Assembly: GCA_937959285.1 (NCBI GenBank)
Contig: CALGAR010000046.1
Coordinates: 1 to 64,000 of the forward strand
Reading direction: 5' to 3'
DNA from: an uncultured Bryobacterales bacterium
Lineage (GTDB): Bacteria > Acidobacteriota > Terriglobia > Bryobacterales > Bryobacteraceae
DNA length: 64,000 bases
In this document: in pieces, positions 8,888-16,613 of the stretch
Numbering within the stretch: position 1 is the stretch's first letter
Layout of the letters: each line of letters opens with the position of its first letter
Made by a program: the position numbers and the translations under genes
Notes under the pieces: generated by a model
Seen by the model: the letters and a program-made list of their open reading frames with translations, nothing else
What the model was told of the DNA's origin: nothing
The model's database searches: none

Positions 8888-9970
8888 CTAGCGGCGCGGC
8901 TTCGCAGACTCTCGAATCGAACGAAGGCGCCTTCGTCTGCCTTCCATTGCGAGTTCGAGAGCCACGCGTGCGGTGCGATCCGGATCGTGTCGCACTTTGC
9001 TCTCATCAGCGAGCAGGTCCGCGGTAATGACACGAAGTCCCATTTGCTTCAGGCGGTCGATGTCGTTTTCGACCGGCTGCGCGTGCGCCGCCGCGTATTT
9101 CTTTCGGAGCGGCGAGGCGATGGGAGTGCAGTTCAGCACGGCATAGTCGATCAGTTTGCAGCGCGCGTGGCGGTGGATTGCATCGACGTGGTCGGACGCG
9201 CGGAAATTTGTGGTTTCTCCGGGCTGCCACATCATATTGCAGAAGTAAGCCTTCACCGCCGGAGACTCCCAAATGGCCCGGGAGATGCCGGAGACCAGCA
9301 GATTCGGGATCACGCTTGTGAATAGGGATCCGGGACCAAGAGTAATCAGGTCCGCCTGCGCGATGGCTTCGAGGGTTTCGCGGAGCGGCGGGCATCGGCG
9401 CGGCATGAGGCGGATCCGTTTGATCGCGGAACGGGAGCGGCTGATATTGCTTTCTCCGAGGACGAGTGATCCGTCCTCGAGTTCCGCCTCCAGCGCCACT
9501 TGCGAGTTTGTTGTCGAAGGATAGATTCGTCCGGCGATCGCAAGCACCTCCGAGGAGAGCTTTACTGCGCGGGCGAAATCTCCGGTAAGGTGCGTGAGCG
9601 CCGTGAGGAACAGATTGCCAAAGCTGTGCCCCTTCAGGCCGCGGCCATTGGTGAAGCGATACTGAAACAATCGAGAAAGCAGCGCTTCGTCTTCAGAAAG
9701 CGCCACCATGCAATTACGAATGTCGCCGGGCGGCAGAACTTCAAATTCACGCCGAAGTCTTCCGGAACTGCCTCCGTCGTCAGTGACAGTGACGATGGCT
9801 GTCAGATCGATCAGCGGCCGGCGAAGATCCTCGCCGGGGCGGTAGTCCTGCGCAAATCGCTTGAGCCCCTTGAGCAGGGTGGAAAGACCGGTTCCGCCTC
9901 CGATCGCCACGATCCGAGGCGCGGAGGTCGGAGCCCGCACCACACCGCTGCTGCCGAACTTAGATGTCAT
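8888..9970 (-). CDS. YvcK/CofD-like gluconeogenesis factor
   Basis: 360 aa of the CofD/YvcK family. The N-terminal nucleotide-sugar binding motif is AIGGGTGLSTLLKGLK (residues 22-37), followed by AIVTVTDDGGSSGRLRREF and GDIRNCMVALSE, which mark the YvcK branch rather than the F420-synthesis CofD branch. In Gram-positives YvcK binds UDP-sugars and links central metabolism to cell-wall synthesis. Sitting directly before glmU, whose product is UDP-GlcNAc, fits that role. The extension before the core (about 20 residues, Ser/Ala/Pro) is probably disordered. Cytoplasmic. No F420 genes are nearby. Confidence 0.9.
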   Translation of the reverse strand: MTSKFGSSGVVRAPTSAPRIVAIGGGTGLSTLLKGLKRFAQDYRPGEDLRRPLIDLTAIVTVTDDGGSSGRLRREFEVLPPGDIRNCMVALSEDEALLSRLFQYRFTNGRGLKGHSFGNLFLTALTHLTGDFARAVKLSSEVLAIAGRIYPSTTNSQVALEAELEDGSLVLGESNISRSRSAIKRIRLMPRRCPPLRETLEAIAQADLITLGPGSLFTSVIPNLLVSGISRAIWESPAVKAYFCNMMWQPGETTNFRASDHVDAIHRHARCKLIDYAVLNCTPIASPLRKKYAAAHAQPVENDIDRLKQMGLRVITADLLADESKVRHDPDRTARVALELAMEGRRRRLRSIRESAKPRR

Positions 9971-9996
9971 TCAGCGCAACCGCGGAAACGCGGGAA

Positions 9997-10578
9997 TCAA
10001 GAAGCTGCCTTCTCCGGGTAAACCAGCTCTCGAAGAGGAGATTGCTTGCAGCTTTCCTGGAAGTCCGTGTCGCTCCGCGCAAGAGACCGGTTGCGCGGCT
10101 CAATCTCGATCGCCCTTTTGAGATGGTCATACGAGCTCTGCAAGTTGCCCTGGAGCGCATAGCACAAGGCTAGCGCATAGTGAACATGATCTGCGTCGGG
10201 AAGGGCTTCCAAAGCGATCTGAAGGTGCTTTTCGGCTTCGACCAGTTCACGCCGGTTCATAAGCGCAATCCCGTAGTTGTAGTGGTCGTCCGGCGTGTTA
10301 AGTTCCGGAAGCATGCGCGAAAGCCGCTGCTCGCACATGCGGACATGAAGGCTGGCCGCATGGGCCATCTCCCGGTTCGGACCCTCGGTTGCCAGCTGAA
10401 ATTTCTCACGAGCGGCCTGGAAGTCGCCGGAATGAAAGAGCCTGGTCGCCTCTTCAAAGAACTCCACCTGCGACTTTCCCGCCTGCTCCTTCTCCCCGGA
10501 TCCAGCTTGTGCTGCCACCGTCCCCCGACTTCCTCCGGAAACACTATCGGCGTCGCGTTGCTGAGAAGACTTCTTCAT
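9997..10578 (-). CDS. Tetratricopeptide repeat protein
   Basis: 193 aa with no signal peptide. After a polar, low-complexity N-terminus (about 35 residues) come at least three TPR-like units: FFEEATRLFHSGDFQAAREKF, then DHYNYGIALMNRRELVEAEKHL and VHYALALCYALQGNLQSSYDHL. These form a scaffold for protein contacts. It is first in the run with yvcK (26 nt gap) and glmU, suggesting an accessory role in envelope precursor control. The partner is unknown. Confidence 0.8.
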   Translation of the reverse strand: MKKSSQQRDADSVSGGSRGTVAAQAGSGEKEQAGKSQVEFFEEATRLFHSGDFQAAREKFQLATEGPNREMAHAASLHVRMCEQRLSRMLPELNTPDDHYNYGIALMNRRELVEAEKHLQIALEALPDADHVHYALALCYALQGNLQSSYDHLKRAIEIEPRNRSLARSDTDFQESCKQSPLRELVYPEKAAS

Positions 10579-10740
10579 ACCGAATACCGAAAATTCTATG
10601 CCCGGCCCCCTATCACACCGGACTGATACCTAGTCCTTCTACCAAATCAAGTAAGGCGATTGCAAGGGAAGGTAATCAATGGCACACTACCCCCTCTGCC
10701 AGCAGAGGCCGTCTCCATCGGCGGGATTGTTTTTTGAATG

Positions 10741-10890
10741 TTAACTACCAGGCTCGTCGTCGTCGTAGACCGCGACTGGTTCCAAATCTTCGGCTTCGAA
10801 GACTTGTCCACAGGACAGGCAACGAACGTAGTCGACTCCATCCCTGCGAGCGATCATCTCGGTTCGGCTGTGCGTACACCCGGTCTGCAT
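10741..10890 (-). CDS. 49-aa zinc-ribbon protein
   Basis: A short gene that automated length cut-offs would miss. The 49-residue product has a Cys-x-His (CTH, residues 5-7) and, after a YVR turn, Cys-x-x-Cys (CLSC, residues 24-27), a complete four-ligand zinc ribbon. It ends with a very acidic tail (FEAEDLEPV then YDDDEPGS). The ATG at 10888-10890 is backed by an excellent promoter (TTGACT-N16-TACAAT) 17 nt upstream, with an in-frame stop just before it and only a weak Shine-Dalgarno. The zinc ligands and promoter argue for a real gene. Function unknown; small zinc ribbons often bind nucleic acid or RNA polymerase. Confidence 0.78.
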   Translation of the reverse strand: MQTGCTHSRTEMIARRDGVDYVRCLSCGQVFEAEDLEPVAVYDDDEPGS

Positions 10891-10907
10891 AACAAAAAGA
10901 TATCCAC

Positions 10908-10935
10908 ATTGTATTCACGGGAACCGGGAAGTCAA
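10908..10935 (-). promoter_or_regulatory. Sigma-70-type promoter for the zinc-ribbon gene
   Basis: On the reverse strand TTGACT (10930-10935) and TACAAT (10908-10913) are separated by 16 bp, close to the consensus. The -10 ends 17 nt before the zinc-ribbon ATG, so the leader would be about 10 nt. Confidence 0.7.
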
Positions 10936-11127
10936 TGGCTCTTCAGTCTGTGGGATGCAAAGATGCAAGAGTTACCATAGGAGCATGCGACCGAGGGAGG
11001 CCGGGAGGCTTTCATGGCGGCGCGGCTGATTCTCACCACTCCGGCGCTCGGTCTTGCTGCCTCTCCGTTTCCTGCTCCGTCCTGGCGCTTTCAACTGGCT
11101 CATTCGCGAGGCTGCTGATTCGCTAAG

Positions 11128-11157
11128 TTGTTCTTTGTCAATATTTTGTGCTATACT
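11128..11157 (+). promoter_or_regulatory. Putative gyrA promoter
   Basis: TTGTTC (11128-11133) and TATACT (11152-11157) with an 18-bp spacer lie about 70 bp before the gyrA TTG start. The leader between them can form a small stem (AGCGGC 11183-11188 with GCCGCT 11202-11207) just before the Shine-Dalgarno. The remainder of the 10891-11225 intergenic stretch shows nothing else recognisable. Confidence 0.5.
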
Positions 11158-11225
11158 ACGAGGGTGCATAGAATCTGTGGTGAGCGGCCTGTGGAACGGA
11201 AGCCGCTAGCGTAAAGGAGTACTAT

Positions 11226-13859
11226 TTGGCCAATCCCGAGAACCCCCAAGTCCCTCAAAACCCACCGGTGCCACCAGCTCCTCCGGGCGGCGGCCAGATC
11301 CCGCTATCGGGTGACGGCGGAGACCGCAATCTGATCCCCATCAACATCGAAGAGGAGATGCGGCGGTCGTATCTCGACTACGCGATGAGCGTAATCGTTG
11401 GCCGCGCGCTTCCCGATATCAGGGACGGACTGAAGCCGGTGCACCGCCGGATCCTTTACGGTCTGCACGAGATGGGCCTCACCTATAACCGGCCTACTCG
11501 CAAGTGCGCCAAGATCGTCGGCGAAGTGCTCGGAAAGTACCATCCGCACGGCGACGCGTCCGTCTATGACGCCCTTGTGCGCATGGGGCAGCCGTTTTCG
11601 ATGCGGTATCCGCTCGTGGATGGGCAGGGCAACTTCGGCTCGATCGACGGCGATCCGCCTGCCGCCATGCGGTACACGGAAGCACGGCTGGCCCGTATCG
11701 CTTCCACACTGCTCGAGGACATCGACAAGGAAACGGTCGATTTCCGCCCCAACTACGACGATAGCGAGCAGGAGCCGGAGGTTCTGCCGACGCGTGTCCC
11801 GAACCTCCTGATTAACGGATCCGCGGGTATCGCGGTGGGCATGGCGACCAACATTCCTCCGCATAACCTGACGGAGATCATGAATGCGACCATCGCCCTG
11901 GTGGAAAACCCCGACCTGCCGCTGGCCAAGCTGCTCGAGCTGGTTCCGGGGCCGGACTTTCCGACCGGCGGCTTCATTCTTGGCCGCCAGGGGATCATCG
12001 ACTACTTCACGAAGGGCCGCGGATCGTTGAAGATTCGCGCGCGAGCCTCTATCGAAAAGATCGGCAAGGACCGTGAGGCGATTATCGTTACCGAGATTCC
12101 ATACCAGGTAAACAAGGCGCGTCTAATCGAGCAGGCGGCCAGCCTGGTGAATGAGAAGAAGATCGAAGGCATTTCCGAGATCCGCGACGAGAGCGATCGC
12201 GAAGGAATGCGTATCGTTTTCGAACTGAAGCGCGGCGAGCAGGCCGAAGTCGTTCTGAACAACCTGTATAAGCAAACGCAGATGCAGGTGAACTTCGGCG
12301 TCATCATGCTCTCGATTGTCGGGGGACAGCCCCGCGAACTGGGCATGATCGACTGCATCAAGCGCTTTATCGAGCATCGCGTCGAGGTCGTCCGCCGGAG
12401 AACGGAATATCTGCTCCGCAAGGCGCGGGATCGCGAACACATCCTGCTTGGATTCCAAAAGGCGCTGCAGAATCTCGATGCGGTGATCGAGACGATCCGC
12501 GCCGCCCGCAACCCGCGAGAAGCGCGCGAAGCCCTGATGGGCCAGATGCAGTTCCCCGAGAATCCTCGTCTGACTGAGGTTGTGGCGAAGTGGGCGCCGG
12601 GTCCGAGAGTCTCACGGTTTGACTTCACGGAACGGCAGGCGCAAGCCGTCATCGAACTGCAGCTCCAGCGCTTGACCGGCATGGAGCAGCAGAAGATCCT
12701 GGACGAGCTGGCTGAGATCCAGCGGCTGATCGCGGAATATCTGGAAATCCTCGGATCGGAAACGGTCCTTCGGAAGGTGATTGTCAAAGAGCTTAAGGAA
12801 GTCCAGAAGGAGTTCGGCGACGAGCGGCGCACCACGATCGTTGACGACACGGGTGAGATTCATCTCGAGGACCTGATCCCGCAGGAGGACGTTGCGGTCA
12901 CAGTAACCCGCGGAGGATACCTGAAGCGGACGCCGGTCGATACATACCAGCGTCAGAACCGCGGCGGGAAGGGGCGCATCGGCATGTCAACGCGCGCCGA
13001 GGACGTCGTTGAGCATCTCATCATTGCCAACACCCATTCCTACCTCCTGATCTTCACAAACAAAGGCCGCGTCTACTGGCTGAAGATCTACGAGATTCCG
13101 GATGCAGGCACGGCAAGCAAAGGGAAGAATATTTCCAGCCTGATCAACCTGCAGCCGGATGAGACCGTGCAAGCCTTCCTGCCGGTACGCGAGTTTGTGC
13201 CGGACCGCTACATCGTGATGGCGACCCGGCGAGGCGTCATCAAGAAGAGCGGTCTCACCGAGTTCGACAATCCGATGTCGCGCGGCATTATCGCAATCAC
13301 GCTTGACGAAGGCGACGAGCTGCTGGGGGCGATGCTCAGCGACGGCCGCAGTCAGATCTTCCTCGCTTCTCATGCAGGTCAGGCGATTCGCTTCTCCGAA
13401 GAAGAGATTCGTCCGATGGGTCGACCGGCACGCGGTGTCCGCGGCATGACCCTGGCAGAGGGAGACTACCTGGTTGGTATGGAAGTCTGTGAGGACGACA
13501 CCAGTCTGATTCTCTCGATCTCCGACTTTGGCTACGGCAAGCGCACACCGCTATCCGAATACCGGCTGACCGGCCGGGGCGGCAAGGGTGTCATCAACAT
13601 GAAGACCAACAAGAAGGTCGGCAATGTGGTGGCAGTCCTGGCGGTAAAAGAGGACTCGGATGTGATGATCATCACCCAGAACGGCAAGATCATCCGCATC
13701 GAGGCCGCAGATGTTCGCCAGGCGGGCCGCTCGACCCAGGGCGTGCGGCTCGTGAACATGGAAGAGAACGATCGCGTTGCCGCCGCCAGCGTTGTTCCCG
13801 AATCCTCGGAGAATGGGAACAAGAACGGAGGCGACCAGGAGAAGCTGCCTCTACAGTAG
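11226..13859 (+). CDS. gyrA: DNA gyrase subunit A
   Basis: 877 aa, the breakage-reunion subunit of gyrase, which introduces negative supercoils together with GyrB. After a Pro-rich 35-residue N-terminal extension comes IPINIEEEMRRSYLDYAM. The active-site Tyr150 lies in AAMRYTEARL. The C-terminal beta-pinwheel carries the GyrA box QNRGGKG, which separates gyrase from topoisomerase IV. The start is TTG, chosen because AAAGGAG (11213-11219) lies six bases ahead and no ATG occurs before the conserved core. A clear terminator follows. gyrB is not in the window. Confidence 0.97.
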   Translation: MANPENPQVPQNPPVPPAPPGGGQIPLSGDGGDRNLIPINIEEEMRRSYLDYAMSVIVGRALPDIRDGLKPVHRRILYGLHEMGLTYNRPTRKCAKIVGEVLGKYHPHGDASVYDALVRMGQPFSMRYPLVDGQGNFGSIDGDPPAAMRYTEARLARIASTLLEDIDKETVDFRPNYDDSEQEPEVLPTRVPNLLINGSAGIAVGMATNIPPHNLTEIMNATIALVENPDLPLAKLLELVPGPDFPTGGFILGRQGIIDYFTKGRGSLKIRARASIEKIGKDREAIIVTEIPYQVNKARLIEQAASLVNEKKIEGISEIRDESDREGMRIVFELKRGEQAEVVLNNLYKQTQMQVNFGVIMLSIVGGQPRELGMIDCIKRFIEHRVEVVRRRTEYLLRKARDREHILLGFQKALQNLDAVIETIRAARNPREAREALMGQMQFPENPRLTEVVAKWAPGPRVSRFDFTERQAQAVIELQLQRLTGMEQQKILDELAEIQRLIAEYLEILGSETVLRKVIVKELKEVQKEFGDERRTTIVDDTGEIHLEDLIPQEDVAVTVTRGGYLKRTPVDTYQRQNRGGKGRIGMSTRAEDVVEHLIIANTHSYLLIFTNKGRVYWLKIYEIPDAGTASKGKNISSLINLQPDETVQAFLPVREFVPDRYIVMATRRGVIKKSGLTEFDNPMSRGIIAITLDEGDELLGAMLSDGRSQIFLASHAGQAIRFSEEEIRPMGRPARGVRGMTLAEGDYLVGMEVCEDDTSLILSISDFGYGKRTPLSEYRLTGRGGKGVINMKTNKKVGNVVAVLAVKEDSDVMIITQNGKIIRIEAADVRQAGRSTQGVRLVNMEENDRVAAASVVPESSENGNKNGGDQEKLPLQ

Positions 13860-13879
13860 AACTCACTGAAGCTGTCAGG

Positions 13880-13908
13880 AAAGGGGACCGGGTTCCGGTC
13901 CCCTTTTT
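13880..13908 (+). terminator. Rho-independent terminator after gyrA
   Basis: An 11-bp stem, AAGGGGACCGG (13881-13891) with the complementary arm ending at 13905, closes a 3-nt loop and runs into a T5 tract at 13904-13908. It lies 20 nt after the gyrA stop. Confidence 0.88.
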
Positions 13909-13965
13909 CGTTTGTAGCGCCTTTGTTGAGCGGAAGCGGAGAGAACCGCTGATCGGCCGGCCTCA

Positions 13966-13971
13966 TATAAT
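13966..13971 (+). promoter_or_regulatory. TATAAT -10 element six bases before larE
   Basis: A perfect TATAAT lies only 6 nt before the larE ATG, with no good -35 and no room for a Shine-Dalgarno-led leader. If used, transcription would start at or very near the start codon (leaderless mRNA). Confidence 0.5.
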
Positions 13972-13977
13972 AGGGGC

Positions 13978-14838
13978 ATGGCAACCCTCGTCCAGCTGGG
14001 TGGAGTAAAGCTCGATCCCCAGGTGCTGAAGCAGAAGGAGCAAAAGCTGTTCTCGATTCTGGAAGGGCTCGGCCGTGTTCTGGTCGCCTACTCCGGCGGC
14101 ACGGACTCTGCCTACCTGGCATGGGCCGCGGCGCGCGTTCTGGGCGAAAACGCCATCGCCATCACGGCCGATTCCGCCTCCCTCCCCGCCTCCCACAAGC
14201 GCGACGCCGAAGAGTTTGCCCGTACCTGGGGACTCCGTCACGAATACATCCAGACGCGCGAGTTCGAGAATCCCAATTACGTTGCCAACAATCCCGACCG
14301 ATGCTTCCATTGCAAGGATGAATTGTTCCGCTGCATGGAGGAGGTCGGTAAGGCCCGGCAGTTTGACCACATCATTTACGGGGTTAACGTCGATGACCTC
14401 GGGGATTACCGGCCGGGACAGAACGCAGCCAGGATTCACAAGGTAAAGGCGCCCCTGGTCGAGGCAGGGCTCACCAAGGCCGAGATTCGAGAGTTATCGA
14501 GGATGGCCGGGCTTGCAACGTGGGATCGTCCGGCTTCTGCCTGTCTGAGCTCGCGGATCCCGTACGGGACGCCGGTAACGCCGGAACGAATCAAGACCGT
14601 TGAGGCAGGCGAGGAATCGGTTCGAAATTTGGGATTCCGGCAATTCCGCGTTCGCTACCATGGCGATCTGGTCCGGCTGGAGATTGCGCGTGAGGAACTG
14701 CCTCGGGCGCTCACGATGGAGATGATGGACGCGTTCTCGAATATCTTCAAACCCCTCGGCTTTCACTATGTGACTCTGGATGTTCAGGGTTACCGGCAGG
14801 GTTCGCTGAACGCTGTCCTCGGACAGCAGCAGGGCTGA
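13978..14838 (+). CDS. larE: LarE-like ATP-dependent sulfur transferase
   Basis: 286 aa. LarE family enzymes adenylate a pyridinium dicarboxylate mononucleotide and add sulfur to build the nickel-pincer cofactor of lactate racemase and related enzymes. The PP-loop is YSGGTDSAYLA (residues 38-48). Three cysteines stand out: Cys109 and Cys112 in RCFHCKDELF, and Cys179 in PASACLSSRIPYG. The last aligns with the sacrificial cysteine of single-Cys LarEs. The full trio is the pattern reported for LarEs that carry an iron-sulfur cluster and are catalytic. No larA, larB or larC is nearby. ATG chosen; a TATAAT sits six bases upstream. Confidence 0.88.
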   Translation: MATLVQLGGVKLDPQVLKQKEQKLFSILEGLGRVLVAYSGGTDSAYLAWAAARVLGENAIAITADSASLPASHKRDAEEFARTWGLRHEYIQTREFENPNYVANNPDRCFHCKDELFRCMEEVGKARQFDHIIYGVNVDDLGDYRPGQNAARIHKVKAPLVEAGLTKAEIRELSRMAGLATWDRPASACLSSRIPYGTPVTPERIKTVEAGEESVRNLGFRQFRVRYHGDLVRLEIAREELPRALTMEMMDAFSNIFKPLGFHYVTLDVQGYRQGSLNAVLGQQQG

Positions 14839-14840
14839 AG

Positions 14841-15344
14841 ATGGCAGAGGTGGAACCCTGGCTTCGCGGCCCGATTCCGGATGTACATCCGCTGCTCGCG
14901 CCCGTCCTGTTCTCCTTCGAGCAGGCTCGCGAGGACGTTGCTCGCGCGACGGAGGGATTGACCAAAGATCAGCTTTGGGCTTGGCCGGGAAATGCTGCGC
15001 CGGTGGGTTTTCACATCCGCCACATCGGCCGCAGCGTTGACCGGCTCATGACTTATCTTCAGGGGCGGCAGTTGGACGAGGCTCAGCTCAAAGCGTTAGC
15101 CTCGGAGGGCGAGCCGGGGGCCGACCGGGACCAGCTTCTGGAGGAGATGGCGTGTCTGCTCGAACGGGCCGAGCAGACCGTTCGAGCCCTTGATGTGACA
15201 ACTCTCTCGGAGCCGCGCGGCGTCGGAAGGAAGCAACTGCAGACGACAGTCATCGGCCTGCTGGTTCACATCGCCGAGCATACCCAGCGGCATGTCGGCC
15301 AGGTGATCACTACAACGAAGCTGCTCCGGAGTTGGCCGGGCTAG
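14841..15344 (+). CDS. DinB-family four-helix protein
   Basis: 167 aa, predicted helical bundle of the DinB/YfiT superfamily, metal-binding proteins often acting in thiol-dependent reactions or stress defence. The typical histidines are visible: GFHIRHIGRSVDRL near residue 57 and LLVHIAEHTQRHVGQ near residue 139. It starts 2 nt after larE and is surely co-transcribed. Its stop overlaps the end of the convergent oxidoreductase gene by four bases. Substrate unknown. Confidence 0.85.
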   Translation: MAEVEPWLRGPIPDVHPLLAPVLFSFEQAREDVARATEGLTKDQLWAWPGNAAPVGFHIRHIGRSVDRLMTYLQGRQLDEAQLKALASEGEPGADRDQLLEEMACLLERAEQTVRALDVTTLSEPRGVGRKQLQTTVIGLLVHIAEHTQRHVGQVITTTKLLRSWPG

Positions 15345-16603
15345 ACCTCGGCCATTTTCTCCGGATCCCAACGGCAAATCCGATTCTCGTACACGCTGGT
15401 GTTGGCCAGCAGTGCGGGGCCGGCTGCGCGCAAGCCGAATACCGCGTCTTCGAGACTTTGGCGCCCGGCCCGGATCGCCTCATAGAACACGCGGTGATGT
15501 TCCTGATGAGCGCTGGTCCGGGCAGTGTAGCGCACGTCTTCCATCGCGCGCATTGCGTCGGCGTTGGGAGCTTGCAGAGGATACTTTGCTCTGTACTGCT
15601 TGAGAAACTCCTCCTGCACCCTCTTGGGAAACGTATCGATTGTGAAGCCCGGCTCGCTTTCCCGCGGTACCTTCGAAAGCGAGAGCGTGGACATGGAGGT
15701 AGTCATCACACCCTCGCTGCCCACGAAGCGGAAGCCGAACGATTCCTGTGTCCCGCCGCTCGCGAAGTTCACACGCAGCGCCAGCGTGAATTCCGGATGG
15801 TGCTGCGTCTTCGGGTAATCAAGCAGGGCGAGCATGACGTCGGGCACATCGCGCCCGTCCTTCCAGAAGCGAATGCCGCCGGTCGCGTAGACTCGCCTGG
15901 GACCGAGGGAACCTGTCACCAGATGCAGGCCGCTTAGCAGGTGGACGAACAGGTCGCCAGCCACTCCAGTGCCGTAGTCCTGGTAGTTGCGCCAGCGGAA
16001 CATGCGGATTGGCTCAAACGGACGCTTGGGCGCGTGGCCCAGAAACCGGTCCCAATCGACAGTCTGAGGAGATGCGTCCGGAGGAATCGAATATTGCCAG
16101 GCGCCGATGGCAGAGTTGCGATCCAGCCATGCTTCCACCATGTTCAGTTCGCCGATCGCGCCCGCTGCCAGTAGGTCCTTGGCCTTCTGAAAGACGTGCG
16201 AGGAGACGTACTGGCTGCCGATCTGCAGGATTCGCCCGGACTTCTTATGGGCTTCGATGACGCCGTGTCCCTCGGAAATCTTCTGCACCATCGGCTTTTC
16301 GCAGTAGACGTGCTTGCCGGCGGCGAGCGCTTCCGTCGTCAGGCGGGCGTGCCAGTGATCGGGCGTTGCGATGATTACCGCATCCACGTCTTTACGGGCA
16401 AGCACCTCGCGATAATCCCGGGTTGTGAAGATGTCCTTACCCCAGATTTCTCTGGACCGCTCCAGGCGTCCATCGTAAACATCGCAGACGCCGATGAGCT
16501 GAACTCCGGGGACATTGAGGGCATACCGCGTGTCGCCCATGCCCATGCCCCCGACACCGATCGTGGCAATCTGAATCCTGTCGTTCGCGCTCGCCATTTG
16601 CAT
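15341..16603 (-). CDS. Gfo/Idh/MocA family oxidoreductase (copy 1, no export signal)
   Basis: 420 aa NAD(P)-dependent sugar-type oxidoreductase. The N-terminal Rossmann motif is GVGGMGMGDT, the family signature ATPDHWHA and catalytic region HVYCEKPMVQ follow, and a C-terminal alpha/beta substrate domain contains FRWRNYQDYGTGVAGDLFVH. It is a tandem paralogue of the upstream gene, with near-identical stretches (such as PPDASPQTVDWDRFLG against PPDASPENIDWERFLG), and lies 10 nt downstream of it. Unlike that copy it starts directly at the Rossmann fold and should stay in the cytoplasm. The substrate cannot be told from sequence. Confidence 0.92.
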   Translation of the reverse strand: MQMASANDRIQIATIGVGGMGMGDTRYALNVPGVQLIGVCDVYDGRLERSREIWGKDIFTTRDYREVLARKDVDAVIIATPDHWHARLTTEALAAGKHVYCEKPMVQKISEGHGVIEAHKKSGRILQIGSQYVSSHVFQKAKDLLAAGAIGELNMVEAWLDRNSAIGAWQYSIPPDASPQTVDWDRFLGHAPKRPFEPIRMFRWRNYQDYGTGVAGDLFVHLLSGLHLVTGSLGPRRVYATGGIRFWKDGRDVPDVMLALLDYPKTQHHPEFTLALRVNFASGGTQESFGFRFVGSEGVMTTSMSTLSLSKVPRESEPGFTIDTFPKRVQEEFLKQYRAKYPLQAPNADAMRAMEDVRYTARTSAHQEHHRVFYEAIRAGRQSLEDAVFGLRAAGPALLANTSVYENRICRWDPEKMAEV

Positions 16604-16613
16604 GTTCCTCAGT

